Notes under the pieces: generated by a model
Told to the model about the DNA's origin: nothing
What the model saw: only the letters and a program-made list of their open reading frames with translations
Database searches by the model: none
Part shown: positions 34,233 to 43,235 of the stretch, piece after piece
Layout of the letters: each line of letters begins with the position of its first letter
Position numbering within the stretch: the stretch's first letter is position 1
Origin: RGIG3013 sp045538935
Lineage (GTDB): Bacteria; Bacillota; Clostridia; Oscillospirales; Acutalibacteraceae
Direction: 5' to 3'
Assembly (NCBI GenBank): GCA_045538935.1
Contig: JAZQEI010000016.1
Coordinates: forward strand, 1-47,084
Length of the DNA: 47,084 nucleotides
Position numbers and translations under genes: made by a program

Positions 34233-37016
34233 ATGGAACAAGATTACAACAAGACACTTAATTTACCCAGCACCGAATTTCCTATGCGCGCAGGACTCCC
34301 TACAAGAGAGCCGGAAGCCTTAAAGGCATGGAATGACAGCAATCTGTACAAGGAGCTTTTAAAACACAACGAAGGTAAGCCTCTTTATACCTTACATGAC
34401 GGCCCTCCGTATGCTAACGGTATTATTCATATGGGTACTGCGCTTAATAAATCGCTTAAAGACTTCGTTTTAAAGTATAAAAATATGACCGGTTACAAAG
34501 CCCCTTATGTGCCCGGATATGATATGCACGGCCTACCTACAGAACTTAAAGCCAGAAAAGCTGCGGGCGTTAATTCTAACGAGCGTATTTCGGCTTTAGA
34601 GCTTCGCAAAATGTGTCGCGAATTTGCTATTGGTTTTGCTGAAGATCAACGCAAACAGTTCGAGCGTTTGGGCGTATTAGGTGAGTGGGATAATCCGTAT
34701 TTAACCCTTAAAAACGAATACGTTGCAAAGCAAGTAGAAGTATTTGGAGAAATGGCCAATAAAGGCTATATTTATAAAGGTTTAAAGCCTGTTTATTGGT
34801 GTTCTGAGTGTCAAACCGCACTTGCCGAAGCAGAAATAGAGTATTCAGAAGATCCTTGCTATTCTATTTATGTTAAGTTTCCGGTAATAGAGGATAACGG
34901 TAAATTAAGTGCCATTGGTGCTGATATATCTAAAACATATTTTGTTATTTGGACTACAACTACTTGGACTTTACCTGCTAACCTTGCAATATGCGTAGGT
35001 CCCGAGTATGAGTATTCGGTTGTTAAGGCAAATGATGAATATTATGTACTTGCTACAGAGCTTATAAATTCTACACTTTCTGCTGCTGAAATTTCTGATT
35101 ATGAAATTGTTGGAAAAATTAAGGGTAGCGAATTAGAATATATGAAGGCTGCTCATCCGTTTATTGAACGTGAGTCGTTGGTAATAGTTGGTGATCACGT
35201 TACTTTAGAAAGTGGTACAGGCTGTGTTCATACAGCTCCCGGTCATGGTGTGGATGACTTTGAAGTTTGCCGCAAGTATCCAGAAGTTGGAATGGTTGTT
35301 CCTGTAGACAATAAAGGCATTTTGACCGATGAAGCCGGTATGTTCGCAGGTCTTACAACCGACAATGCAAATAAAGAAATTGCAAAATGGTTAGAAGCAA
35401 ACAACTATTTATTTGCAATAAGCAAGATTATTCACCAATATCCACACTGCTGGCGTTGTAAATATCCGATTCTTTTCCGTGCTACTGAGCAATGGTTCTG
35501 TTCAATTTCCGACTTTGCTGACGATGCAATAAAGGCTATAGAGTCGGTAGAATGGGTTCCTGCATGGGGTGAAGATAGAATTAAGAACATGGTACGCGAC
35601 CGTAGCGACTGGTGTATTTCTCGTCAACGTACATGGGGCGTTCCTATTCCGATTTTCTATTGTGAAGATTGTGGTAAAGAACTTATTAATCCTGCTACAA
35701 TTGCCAAAATTGTTGAAATTTTCAAGGCAGAAGGTGCAGATGCTTGGTATGCAAAACCTGCAAACGAGCTAATGCCTGAGGGTTGCAAGTGTTCTGAATG
35801 CGGTGGAACAAGTTTCAAAAAAGAAACCGACATTATGGACGTTTGGTTTGACTCAGGTGTATCGCATGCCGCAGTTTTAGATAATCGTGATTATTTAGAT
35901 TCTCCCGCCGACCTTTATTTAGAGGGTGCCGATCAATATCGTGGTTGGTTCCAGTCATCATTACTTACAAGTGTAGCCACAAAAGGTGTAGCACCTTACA
36001 AAACCGTTGTTACACACGGTTGGGTTGTTGACGGCGAAGGCAAAAAAATGTCTAAGTCACTTGGAAATACCATTAGTCCTGACGAAATTGTTAATCAGTA
36101 TGGCGCCGATATTTTAAGACTTTGGGTTGCATCGTCTGATTATCATGCTGATATAAGAATTTCTAAGGATATCTTAAAGCAGTTATCCGAAATTTACAGA
36201 AAAATCCGTAATACCGCAAGATTTATTCTGGGTTGTATTTCTGATTTTAATCCCGATACCGATATGGTTGACGATAGTGCATTAGAAGAGATTGATATTT
36301 TTGCTCTTGCAAAACTTGATGAACTTGTTAAAAAGTGTCGCGATGCATATGATAACTTTGAGTATCACCTTATATTCCATGCAATTCATAATTTCTGTGT
36401 TGTAGATATGTCTAACTTCTATTTAGATGTATTAAAAGACAGACTTTATGTTTGTGCTAAAGATAGCGTTACAAGAAGAGCTGCTCAAACAACCATTTAT
36501 CGTATTTTAGATACCTTAACACGTCTTATTGCGCCTATTCTTTCGTTCACTGCCGACGAAATTTGGCAGTTTATGCCTCACTGTGCATCACATGATAAGA
36601 GAAATGTATTATTTAACGAAATTCCCGCTGCAAATGGCAATATTGATGCCGAGTTTATGGCCAGATGGGATAAAATACATCTTATTCGTGAAGATGTTAA
36701 AAAGGCTCTTGAAAATGCACGTAATGCCAAGGTTATTGGTTCTTCACTAGATGCTAAGGTAACTCTTTATGCAACAGGTGAATATTACGATTTTGCAAAT
36801 TCGCTTGGTGAATTGCTAAAAACAGTACTCATTGTATCTGAAGTAGAATTAGTTAACCAAAATGGCGGCGAGTGCTTTGGAACAGAAGGCTTGGGCGTTA
36901 GTGTTGCACATGCCGATGGCGAAAAGTGCGAACGTTGTTGGGGATTCTCTAACACAGTAGGTCAGTGCGCAGAGCATCCTACATTGTGTGCAAGATGCAG
37001 TCAAATATTAAAATAA
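34233..37016 (+). CDS. ileS: Isoleucyl-tRNA synthetase
   Basis: A 927-residue class I synthetase charging tRNA-Ile. The HIGH-type motif appears as PYANGIIHMGTAL (near 57-69), KMSKS at 605-609, and the editing CP1 domain is between them (about 200-400, with WTTTTWTLPAN). The C terminus has two CxxC pairs, CERCWGF and CARC, for structural zinc, so this is the bacterial type. No T-box leader precedes it; the gap to divIVA is 20 bp. It is read from the long operon. Confidence 0.97.
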   Translation: MEQDYNKTLNLPSTEFPMRAGLPTREPEALKAWNDSNLYKELLKHNEGKPLYTLHDGPPYANGIIHMGTALNKSLKDFVLKYKNMTGYKAPYVPGYDMHGLPTELKARKAAGVNSNERISALELRKMCREFAIGFAEDQRKQFERLGVLGEWDNPYLTLKNEYVAKQVEVFGEMANKGYIYKGLKPVYWCSECQTALAEAEIEYSEDPCYSIYVKFPVIEDNGKLSAIGADISKTYFVIWTTTTWTLPANLAICVGPEYEYSVVKANDEYYVLATELINSTLSAAEISDYEIVGKIKGSELEYMKAAHPFIERESLVIVGDHVTLESGTGCVHTAPGHGVDDFEVCRKYPEVGMVVPVDNKGILTDEAGMFAGLTTDNANKEIAKWLEANNYLFAISKIIHQYPHCWRCKYPILFRATEQWFCSISDFADDAIKAIESVEWVPAWGEDRIKNMVRDRSDWCISRQRTWGVPIPIFYCEDCGKELINPATIAKIVEIFKAEGADAWYAKPANELMPEGCKCSECGGTSFKKETDIMDVWFDSGVSHAAVLDNRDYLDSPADLYLEGADQYRGWFQSSLLTSVATKGVAPYKTVVTHGWVVDGEGKKMSKSLGNTISPDEIVNQYGADILRLWVASSDYHADIRISKDILKQLSEIYRKIRNTARFILGCISDFNPDTDMVDDSALEEIDIFALAKLDELVKKCRDAYDNFEYHLIFHAIHNFCVVDMSNFYLDVLKDRLYVCAKDSVTRRAAQTTIYRILDTLTRLIAPILSFTADEIWQFMPHCASHDKRNVLFNEIPAANGNIDAEFMARWDKIHLIREDVKKALENARNAKVIGSSLDAKVTLYATGEYYDFANSLGELLKTVLIVSEVELVNQNGGECFGTEGLGVSVAHADGEKCERCWGFSNTVGQCAEHPTLCARCSQILK

Positions 37017-37029
37017 CAAGAATAATATT

Positions 37030-37059
37030 TGCAGTGCAGGGAGTAATCCTTGCACTGCA
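37030..37059 (+). terminator. Intergenic hairpin between ileS and lspA
   Basis: TGCAGTGCA (37030-37038) pairs with TGCACTGCA (37051-37059). The T run after it is short, so it may be a partial terminator or an mRNA processing site that lowers lspA expression. Confidence 0.5.
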
Positions 37060-37083
37060 TTAAAAAGAAACGGAGAAGCTTAA

Positions 37084-37626
37084 ATGGCATATATTATTGC
37101 AATTATTGCATCATTCCTGCTTCTTATAGTAGACCAGGTAACAAAGTATTTTGTAACTGTTAATATGACTTTAGCAACATCTTCACCAATGCCTGAATCT
37201 ATTGAGTTTATACCCGGTTTAATAGACTTTGTATATATTCATAACAAAGGCGGAGCTTGGGGTATGCTACAGGGTCATACTTGGTTTTTGTTATCGGTAA
37301 CTATGATAGTTATGCTTATTTGTATAACTATGCTTATAAAGTATGGATTAAAAGATAAACTTCTTTTTTGGGCATTATCATTAGTTCTTACTGGCGGTTT
37401 AGGAAATATGATAGACCGCATTTTCAGAAACGGAAATGTTGTTGACTTTATTCATCTGCATTTCATGCCCGATTTTCCAATATTCAATATAGCAGATTGC
37501 TGTGTAGTAATTGGTGCGGGACTTTTAATTTTGTATTTTGTTATAGATTTAATAAAAGAAGCAAAACTAAAGAAGAATTTAGCAGAAAAGCTTCCTGAAG
37601 ATATGGAAAAGCATGGAGAAAATTAA
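37084..37626 (+). CDS. lspA: Lipoprotein signal peptidase II
   Basis: A 180-residue aspartyl peptidase with four membrane segments that cleaves the signal peptide of lipoproteins, such as the ApbE lipoprotein in this window. The catalytic aspartates are D121 in NVVDFI and D138 in FNIADCC; N108 and D111 of GNMIDR are the family's supporting residues. The last 14 bp overlap rluD, so the two are translationally coupled. Confidence 0.95.
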   Translation: MAYIIAIIASFLLLIVDQVTKYFVTVNMTLATSSPMPESIEFIPGLIDFVYIHNKGGAWGMLQGHTWFLLSVTMIVMLICITMLIKYGLKDKLLFWALSLVLTGGLGNMIDRIFRNGNVVDFIHLHFMPDFPIFNIADCCVVIGAGLLILYFVIDLIKEAKLKKNLAEKLPEDMEKHGEN

Positions 37627-38536
37627 ACTTTTATGTGAATCAGACGAATCTTCAAGGTTAGATTTATTCATTTCGCAAAATCACGAGCTCTCTCGTTCTG
37701 CTGCTACAGCACTTATAGAAAAAGGTGCAGTTACTTTAAATGGTAAGTCTGCTAATAAAAAGCAAAAGGTTAAGTTCGGTGATATTGTAGAAATTGTTAT
37801 ACCAGATCCCGAATATGCCCAAATAACCCCTGAAGATATACCGCTAGATATTGTTTACGAAGATGAGCATTTGCTTGTAGTAAATAAGCCTAAGGGTATG
37901 GTGGTGCATCCCGCTCCGGGCAATTACAGTGGTACACTTGTTAATGCACTAATGTATCATTGTAAAGATAATTTATCGGCAATAAATGGAGTTATGCGTC
38001 CTGGAATTGTTCATAGGATCGATAAAAATACTAGTGGACTTTTAATGGTTGCCAAGAGCGACGCTGCGCATAATGGGTTGGCTAAACAGATAAAAGACCA
38101 CAGTTTTTTGAGGGAATATGAAGCAGTAGTTCATTATCCTTTAAGGGCTGATAGCGGTAAAATAGATGCTCCAATAGGCCGACATCCTATAAAGCGTAAG
38201 CAAATGGCAGTAACACAAAAGAACTCTAAAGAAGCGGTAACTTACTATACTGTTTTAAATAGGACTGATAAATTTTCGCATATGCGCTTAAAGCTTGAAA
38301 CCGGTAGAACTCACCAAATAAGAGTTCATATGGCTTATATTGGCCATCCGGTAGCCGGTGATGATGTGTATGGGCCTAAAAATGTTGCACAAGGCCTCGA
38401 TGGACAATGTTTACACGCTAAAAAGTTAGGTTTTGTGCATCCCATAACAAACGAGCTTTTAGAGTTTGAAACCGAATTGCCCGATTATTTTAAGCAGTTT
38501 TTAAAGAAGGCAGGGTTAAAAAATGAAAATATTTGA
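37613..38536 (+). CDS. rluD: RluA/RluD-family 23S rRNA pseudouridine synthase
   Basis: This 307-residue enzyme has an N-terminal S4 RNA-binding domain (15-65) and a pseudouridine synthase domain with catalytic D137 in HRIDKNTSGLL. It modifies uridines in large subunit rRNA. It overlaps lspA by 14 bp and the HAD gene by 14 bp. The order lspA then rluD is typical of Firmicutes; assignment to RluD rather than another RluA type is by context. Confidence 0.9.
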   Translation: MEKIKLLCESDESSRLDLFISQNHELSRSAATALIEKGAVTLNGKSANKKQKVKFGDIVEIVIPDPEYAQITPEDIPLDIVYEDEHLLVVNKPKGMVVHPAPGNYSGTLVNALMYHCKDNLSAINGVMRPGIVHRIDKNTSGLLMVAKSDAAHNGLAKQIKDHSFLREYEAVVHYPLRADSGKIDAPIGRHPIKRKQMAVTQKNSKEAVTYYTVLNRTDKFSHMRLKLETGRTHQIRVHMAYIGHPVAGDDVYGPKNVAQGLDGQCLHAKKLGFVHPITNELLEFETELPDYFKQFLKKAGLKNENI

Positions 38537-39416
38537 AAACTGCCTTCTTTTATCAGATGTTGATGGTACGTTGTTTACCGGAGATACTGTACCAGAATAC
38601 AATATAAGTCAAATAGACAGATTTATTAATGACGGCGGTATGTTTGCAATAGCAACCGGCAGAAACAGACAAGCTACACAAAGCTTATTAAATGTTGTAA
38701 AAAATAATGCTCCAACTCTTGTGTTAAACGGAGCTATGATTTACGACTTTAATGAATCAAAGGTGTTATTTAGTTCTACTATAAGTAACGATGTAAAAAG
38801 TCATGTTAAAACAATAATGGATAACCCTTTGTTTTCAAATGTTGGTATAGACATTCATACCGAGGATAAAATGTATAATCTTCGCAAAACATATGAATCA
38901 GAGGTGCATAGAATTTACGAGCATCTTGATCTGTTTGAAAGTGATTTTGATTCCATAAAGAATCAAAATTGGAACAAGGTTATGTATTTGTTTGAGAATG
39001 AAGATAGTATAGATGCTTTGTGCAGTATTCTTAAAAATACCGTAACAGAACATTGTGATTTTATTAGAACAAGCGCTTGCTTTGCCGGACAACGTTTTTA
39101 TTACGTAGAGGTTTTGCCAAAAAATGCAAACAAAGGTAGTGCTTTAGATGAGTACCGAAAAATATTCGGTAAAAAAATAAAGAGTATTTTTTGTATTGGC
39201 GATTATTATAACGATTTATCTATGATAATCAAAGCAGATATAGGTGCCGCTACAGGTAATGCTCCGGAAGATATAAAAAATATTGCTGACTACATAACCG
39301 TAGATTGCAAGGACGGTGCGGTTGGCGATTTTATTGAATACTTGTACCGAGAAAAAAGGAAGGGTGTAGTTAATGAACGAACAAACCAAAAAAATGTTAG
39401 AACAAACCGCATGTAA
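38523..39416 (+). CDS. HAD-superfamily hydrolase, Cof type
   Basis: A 297-residue Cof-type HAD phosphatase, expected to dephosphorylate sugar phosphates or flavin mononucleotide. The nucleophile motif is SDVDGTLF (residues 11-18), motif II lies in AIATGRN (residues 41-47), a lysine is in KNANKGSALDEY, and motif IV is CIGDYYNDLSM. Its first 14 bp overlap rluD, and its C-terminal end overlaps the transketolase gene by 44 bp, an unusually long overlap. The substrate is unknown. Confidence 0.85.
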   Translation: MKIFENCLLLSDVDGTLFTGDTVPEYNISQIDRFINDGGMFAIATGRNRQATQSLLNVVKNNAPTLVLNGAMIYDFNESKVLFSSTISNDVKSHVKTIMDNPLFSNVGIDIHTEDKMYNLRKTYESEVHRIYEHLDLFESDFDSIKNQNWNKVMYLFENEDSIDALCSILKNTVTEHCDFIRTSACFAGQRFYYVEVLPKNANKGSALDEYRKIFGKKIKSIFCIGDYYNDLSMIIKADIGAATGNAPEDIKNIADYITVDCKDGAVGDFIEYLYREKRKGVVNERTNQKNVRTNRM

Positions 39417-40212
39417 GGTTAGAATCGGAATTATAGATTCAGTGCACGCTGCAAAATCAGGTCACCCCGGTGGATCACTATCTATAGCAGAAATTCTAAC
39501 CTATTTATATTTCGAAAAGATGAATATTGACCCAGCTAATCCTAAGAAGCCTGACCGCGACAGATTAGTGTTATCTAAGGGTCATGCTGCACCTGCACTT
39601 TATTCAGTGTTAGCACACAGAGGCTTTTTCGATGTTGAGTTATTAACTACACTACGTCATATAGGTTCTATCTTACAAGGCCATCCCGATATGAAGCATA
39701 TACCTGGTATAGATATGTCTTCGGGTTCTTTAGGCCAAGGAATATCTGCCGCAGTAGGTATGGCATTATCTTCCAAGCATTTTGGCGATAACTATAAAGT
39801 TTATACAATTCTTGGTGACGGTGAGATTGAAGAAGGTCAAGTTTGGGAAGCCGCAATGTTTGCCGGCAATAAAAAACTCGATAATCTTACCGCATTTGTA
39901 GATTACAATAATCTACAAATTGACGGTACCGTTGAAGAGGTTAACTCTCCTGCGCCTATTGATAAAAAGTTCGAGGCTTTTGGTTGGCACGTTATTACTA
40001 TTGACGGTCACGATTTTGATCAAATTGAAAACGCTTTAAACGAGGCAGAAACGGTAACAGACAAACCTTGTGCAATTATTGCAAAGACTATAAAGGGTAA
40101 AGATGTATCATTTATGGAAAATGCAGTAGGTTGGCACGGCTCTGCGCCTAACGATGAACAACACACGCAAGCTATTGCTGAATTAAAGGCTAAGCTTGCA
40201 ACATTAATGTAA
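39373..40212 (+). CDS. Transketolase, N-terminal subunit
   Basis: This 279-residue protein is the thiamine-diphosphate-binding half of a split transketolase. It has GHPGGSLSIAE (residues 29-39), the metal and diphosphate motif GDGEIEEGQVWEA (about 144-156) and a conserved HG segment near the start. It works with the C-terminal half that follows 12 bp later in the non-oxidative pentose phosphate pathway. Split transketolases are common in Clostridia. The overlap with the HAD gene by 44 bp implies translational coupling. Confidence 0.93.
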   Translation: MNEQTKKMLEQTACKVRIGIIDSVHAAKSGHPGGSLSIAEILTYLYFEKMNIDPANPKKPDRDRLVLSKGHAAPALYSVLAHRGFFDVELLTTLRHIGSILQGHPDMKHIPGIDMSSGSLGQGISAAVGMALSSKHFGDNYKVYTILGDGEIEEGQVWEAAMFAGNKKLDNLTAFVDYNNLQIDGTVEEVNSPAPIDKKFEAFGWHVITIDGHDFDQIENALNEAETVTDKPCAIIAKTIKGKDVSFMENAVGWHGSAPNDEQHTQAIAELKAKLATLM

Positions 40213-40224
40213 GGAGTAGAGAAT

Positions 40225-41172
40225 ATGTCTGAGATTAAAAAAATTGCAACCCGCGAGTCTTTTGGTAATGCTTTGGCTGAACTTGCAAAGACAAATGAAG
40301 ATTTTATAGTAATGGATGCCGATCTTTCGGCAGCTACAAAAACAGGAATATTTAAAAAACAATTTCCCGAGCGTTTTTACAACTGCGGAATTGCCGAGCA
40401 AAATATGGTAAGCATTGCTGCAGGTATTGCTGCAACAGGCAAGCGCGTTGTTGTTAGCTCATTTGCAATGTTTGCTGCAGGAAGAGCTTTTGAACAGGTA
40501 AGAAACTCGGTTGGCTATCCGCATCTTAATGTAATAATCGGTGCAACTCATGCAGGTATTTCGGTTGGTGAAGACGGCGCAACACACCAGTGCCTTGAAG
40601 ATTTAGCTTTAATGCGCACAATTCCGGGAATGACAGTTATTAACCCCGCAGATGATACAGAAGCTAAAGCCGCTGTTTATGCCGCGTTTAAGCATGATGG
40701 TCCTGTGTATATCCGTTTTGGCCGCTTGGCTGTTCCGGTAGTGTTTGGTGACGATTATAAGTTTGAAATCGGTAAGGGTGTAGAACTAAAAGGCGGAAAT
40801 GATGTTACCGTTATAGCAACGGGACTTATGGTAGATGAAGCTTTAAAGGCTTATGAAATTTTAAAGAATGAAGGCATAAATGCCAGAATTATAAATATGC
40901 CCACTATTAAGCCTATTGATCGTGATATTATTGTTAAGGCGGCTAAAGAAACTGGTGTAATTGTCACTGCTGAAGAACATTCGATTATTGGTGGTCTTGG
41001 CAGCGCAGTTTCAGAGGTTGTTTGCGAAGAATATCCGGTGCCGGTACTTCGTCTGGGTGTTAACGATACATTTGGCTACTCGGGTCCGGCAAACGAACTG
41101 TTAGATGTTTTTGGTCTTAGAGCGCCCAATATTGTTGAACTTGCAAAAAGAGCAATAGCTTGTAAAAAATAG
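40225..41172 (+). CDS. Transketolase, C-terminal subunit
   Basis: A 315-residue pyrimidine-binding half of split transketolase (DXPS-like family). The glutamate of FYNCGIAEQNM (about 52-62), which activates thiamine diphosphate, is present, and the C-terminal transketolase domain follows at about 190-310. It starts after an AAGGAG site and ends before a strong terminator, closing the long core-gene run. Confidence 0.94.
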   Translation: MSEIKKIATRESFGNALAELAKTNEDFIVMDADLSAATKTGIFKKQFPERFYNCGIAEQNMVSIAAGIAATGKRVVVSSFAMFAAGRAFEQVRNSVGYPHLNVIIGATHAGISVGEDGATHQCLEDLALMRTIPGMTVINPADDTEAKAAVYAAFKHDGPVYIRFGRLAVPVVFGDDYKFEIGKGVELKGGNDVTVIATGLMVDEALKAYEILKNEGINARIINMPTIKPIDRDIIVKAAKETGVIVTAEEHSIIGGLGSAVSEVVCEEYPVPVLRLGVNDTFGYSGPANELLDVFGLRAPNIVELAKRAIACKK

Positions 41173-41178
41173 TTAATC

Positions 41179-41209
41179 AAATCCGCTAAGTTAAAAACTT
41201 GGCGGATTT
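41179..41209 (+). terminator. Terminator after split transketolase
   Basis: A 14-bp stem with one G-T pair (41179-41192 with 41196-41209) closes an AAA loop and is followed by TTGTTTTGTT. It separates the housekeeping run from sigK. Confidence 0.88.
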
Positions 41210-41238
41210 TGTTTTGTTGGACTTGCAAAAAGCTTATA

Positions 41239-41264
41239 ATATAAACATAAACATTTAACATACT
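41239..41264 (+). promoter_or_regulatory. Possible sigma-E type promoter of sigK
   Basis: ATA at 41239-41241 is spaced 17 bp from CATACT at 41259-41264, a partial fit to the mother-cell sigma-E consensus (ATA, 16-18 bp, CATACAnT). sigK is expressed from sigma-E in Bacillus, so the position makes sense; the match is only partial. Confidence 0.3.
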
Positions 41265-41283
41265 GCAAAGGGGTTGTGTGTTT

Positions 41284-41703
41284 ATGTTTGGAATACTACT
41301 CGGTAAAATTTTTTCAGATATTATTTTTTTAGCATTACATGTTAATAATACTGGTTCGTTTCCACCGGCATTAAGTGCAAAAAAAGAGCAAGAACTTATT
41401 ACAAAATATGAGCAAGGTGATATGAATGCACGCAACAAGCTTATAGAACACAATTTGAGGCTTGTTGCTCACATAGTAAAGAAATATTACAGTACTCCAT
41501 CTGAGCAAGACGATTTAATTTCTATAGGTACTATTGGATTAATAAAGGCTGTTTCTACATATAAGTCAGGGAAGGGAATAAAGCTTGCAACATATGCTGC
41601 CAGATGTATTGAAAATGCAACCCTCTCACAAATGAGTTTTTGGTTACGAAAAGAACTCCCCGCTGGAGAATTACCGAACAAACTGCAGAAAATATGTATA
41701 TAA
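41284..41703 (+). CDS. sigK: 5' part of sporulation sigma factor sigma-K, interrupted
   Basis: The first 111 codons encode the start of the mother-cell sigma factor sigma-K: a hydrophobic pro-like leader (FGILLGKIFSDIIFLAL), then region 2 with ARNKLIEHNLRLVAHIVKK, SIGTIGLIKAV and LATYAARCIEN. After the codons for RCIEN (ending at 41616) the match stops and the frame runs into unrelated sequence to a TAA at 41701-41703. Regions 3 and 4 are missing. In Bacillus subtilis and Clostridioides difficile the sigK gene is split by the skin element at this same RCIEN site and restored by excision in the mother cell. I chose the ATG at 41284, 10 nt after AAAGGGG. The 3' half is not in the window. Confidence 0.9.
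   Translation: MFGILLGKIFSDIIFLALHVNNTGSFPPALSAKKEQELITKYEQGDMNARNKLIEHNLRLVAHIVKKYYSTPSEQDDLISIGTIGLIKAVSTYKSGKGIKLATYAARCIENATLSQMSFWLRKELPAGELPNKLQKICI
41611..41617 (+). other. Left junction (attL-like) of an element inserted in sigK
   Basis: GAAAATG at 41611-41617 encodes the last shared residues, EN plus the first base of the next codon. Left of it the sequence is sigK; right of it is element. The Bacillus skin crossover lies in the equivalent AATGA stretch. The exact core cannot be set without the right junction. Confidence 0.6.
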
Positions 41704-42218
41704 TGTCGCACACCGAAAACGGTGAAACAAAACATTCTCCCTTGTTTGTTCTCAGCTTTAGACTTATGGCTCCAAGAAAACTGCTCGAAGCACAGTTATT
41801 TAACAAGCAATATCATTCTTACGAGGATATTGATAACATCCCCGACCGCTTACGCTTTTGCCGACACAAGCTCGGTCTTATGCAAAAAGAAGTGGCGCAG
41901 ATTGTTGGCATTGCTCGCAGCACATACATAAATCTTGAAACAGGCAACCATAACGGCTTTGATAAAACTGTAGCGGACAAGCTTTCAAAACTCTATAATA
42001 TCCCTGTATATGACCTTCTTGATGATTATAACCGCTTTATAGCAGTCGGACAAGGCAAACTAATACGAGAGCACCGAGAAAGCCTTAATCTCGGCAAAAG
42101 ACCGTTTGCAAGGCTCGTTGGCGTGGATGCCAATATGATTAGGCTTTGGGAAAGTGAACGAAAGCAAATTAGTCTCAAATCTTGGGAAAAATATTTCAAG
42201 GATCGTATCACTGTTTAA
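41703..42218 (+). CDS. XRE-family regulator with two helix-turn-helix domains
   Basis: A 171-residue protein, the first gene in the inserted element. After a 47-residue N-terminal stretch, an XRE helix-turn-helix (about 50-105, RLRFCRHKLGLMQKEVAQ) is followed by a second one (about 120-165, RPFARLVGVDANMIRLWESE). Such two-domain regulators are common next to recombinases in Firmicutes elements and may control excision. The start is uncertain: none of the ATGs at 41640, 41694, 41703 or 41766 has a good ribosome site. The C-terminal 36 codons are repeated 1700 bp downstream. Confidence 0.7.
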   Translation: MSHTENGETKHSPLFVLSFRLMAPRKLLEAQLFNKQYHSYEDIDNIPDRLRFCRHKLGLMQKEVAQIVGIARSTYINLETGNHNGFDKTVADKLSKLYNIPVYDLLDDYNRFIAVGQGKLIREHRESLNLGKRPFARLVGVDANMIRLWESERKQISLKSWEKYFKDRITV

Positions 42219-42286
42219 CGGACGACCGCCTCACATTTTTTTGTGAGGCGGTCACTTTTTTCAGACTACTTTTTCTGTTCAGCTTT
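42109..42286 (+). repeat. Direct repeat, left copy (178 bp)
   Basis: This copy contains the end of the XRE gene, its terminator and the last codons (KAEQKK and stop, minus strand) of a small gene. The right copy at 43809-43986 matches at about 82 percent by eye, with an offset of exactly 1700 bp and only two compensating single-base gaps near the hairpin. In this copy the small gene is only a stub. Confidence 0.85.
42224..42253 (+). terminator. Terminator after XRE gene
   Basis: A perfect 12-bp stem (42224-42235 with 42242-42253) closes a T-rich loop and is followed by ACTTTTTTC. It is 6 bp after the XRE stop. Confidence 0.88.
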
Positions 42287-42297
42287 TATATACAAAA

Positions 42298-42327
42298 AAG
42301 TGCGCTCACAATATTGCAGGCGCACTT
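42298..42327 (-). terminator. Terminator of the three-gene cassette
   Basis: AAGTGCGC (42298-42305) pairs with GCGCACTT (42320-42327), and on the minus strand the stem runs into TTTTTT. It ends the transcript that comes from the promoter at 43763-43791. Confidence 0.75.
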
Positions 42328-42395
42328 CTAAAAAACAAATAATTACTTTAAAATGAAAGGAGAACAAGATTCACAACGGTCTCCTTGAATAAACA

Positions 42396-42956
42396 TTATT
42401 TATTCAATATTGGATATATTTCCTTCATAAACGTGTTATATATTTTGAAAAGTTCATCAATATTCTCTTTGTATTCTTTTACCATATTAACGATTGCTTC
42501 TTTACCACTAGCAACATCTTTGTTGGTTCGTAGTTTTGCAACACGCTCTGGCATTTCTACTAAGACTTTCCTATACTCCTCGTACGCAGGCCACGCAACA
42601 ACAATTTTTGAATAAGTAAAACGTGATAACTCAACACTCAACTTTTCTCTTAATACTATGCTTAATACATCCGCACAATCAAAAAAGGATCTAAATGTAT
42701 GTCCCATTGCTTTGTCGAGATTTTGAGTTATATATTTCTCATCTTCTTTGCTAATTGAGTCCTCCACACTAGCGTATCGAGAATAAGCTCGTACAATATG
42801 CTCTAACGAGTCTTTTTGCTCTTTAATCGGTTGAATAAATGAACTCAATTCATCGTCATATTCTTCTGACAATATATATAAAGTTTTTGTCGTGTTGTGA
42901 ATATAACTGTAATTCGCCCAAAAATCTTTTAAAAATTCTTTCATCGTAAAACTCAT
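42396..42956 (-). CDS. Cassette gene 3: helical protein of unknown family
   Basis: A 186-residue soluble, strongly helical protein with no signal peptide and no motif that I recognise. It has charged heptad-like stretches (VREKLSVELSRF type near 101-112, EAIVNMVKEYKENIDELFKIY near 151-171) and a Trp/Tyr-rich middle (VVAWPAYEEY). It is the last gene of a three-gene minus-strand unit that carries two membrane proteins upstream, 9 bp after the previous stop. The start could also be the ATG at 42944, since GGAG abuts the ATG at 42956. As a soluble partner of membrane proteins inside a mobile element, an immunity or effector role is possible, but nothing in the sequence proves it. Confidence 0.7.
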   Translation of the reverse strand: MSFTMKEFLKDFWANYSYIHNTTKTLYILSEEYDDELSSFIQPIKEQKDSLEHIVRAYSRYASVEDSISKEDEKYITQNLDKAMGHTFRSFFDCADVLSIVLREKLSVELSRFTYSKIVVAWPAYEEYRKVLVEMPERVAKLRTNKDVASGKEAIVNMVKEYKENIDELFKIYNTFMKEIYPILNK

Positions 42957-42965
42957 CTCCAGAAA

Positions 42966-43235
42966 TCAAGGGAAAACTATATTTTTTTCTTTGTTTTGCA
43001 TTTCTTCTAAGGACTTGATTCTTCCTTGACTTAATCTAACCGAACCTCTGATACGATGACCATACTTCATTGAGACCTCTTTTATTCTATTAGGATCTCC
43101 ATTTAAGCAATCATAAGAATTGTCTTTGATTGAACTTGCATTACAGAAAAGCATTTTAAACAATTGCGCTAATAGGAAAACTAAACCACCTAAAATCAGT
43201 ACTATTGGGAATAACAACAAAACATAATCAATCAT
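42966..43235 (-). CDS. Cassette gene 2: small single-pass membrane protein
   Basis: An 89-residue protein with one hydrophobic segment (residues 4-31, VLLLFPIVLILGGLVFLLAQ) and a soluble basic tail containing YDCLNGDPNRIKEVSMKYG and GSVRLSQGRIKSLEEM. No family is recognised. Its ATG shares a base with the stop of the upstream gene (TAATG), so the two are translated together, and the next gene begins 9 bp later. It would place its C-terminal tail in the cytoplasm by the positive-inside rule. Confidence 0.7.
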   Translation of the reverse strand: MIDYVLLLFPIVLILGGLVFLLAQLFKMLFCNASSIKDNSYDCLNGDPNRIKEVSMKYGHRIRGSVRLSQGRIKSLEEMQNKEKNIVFP

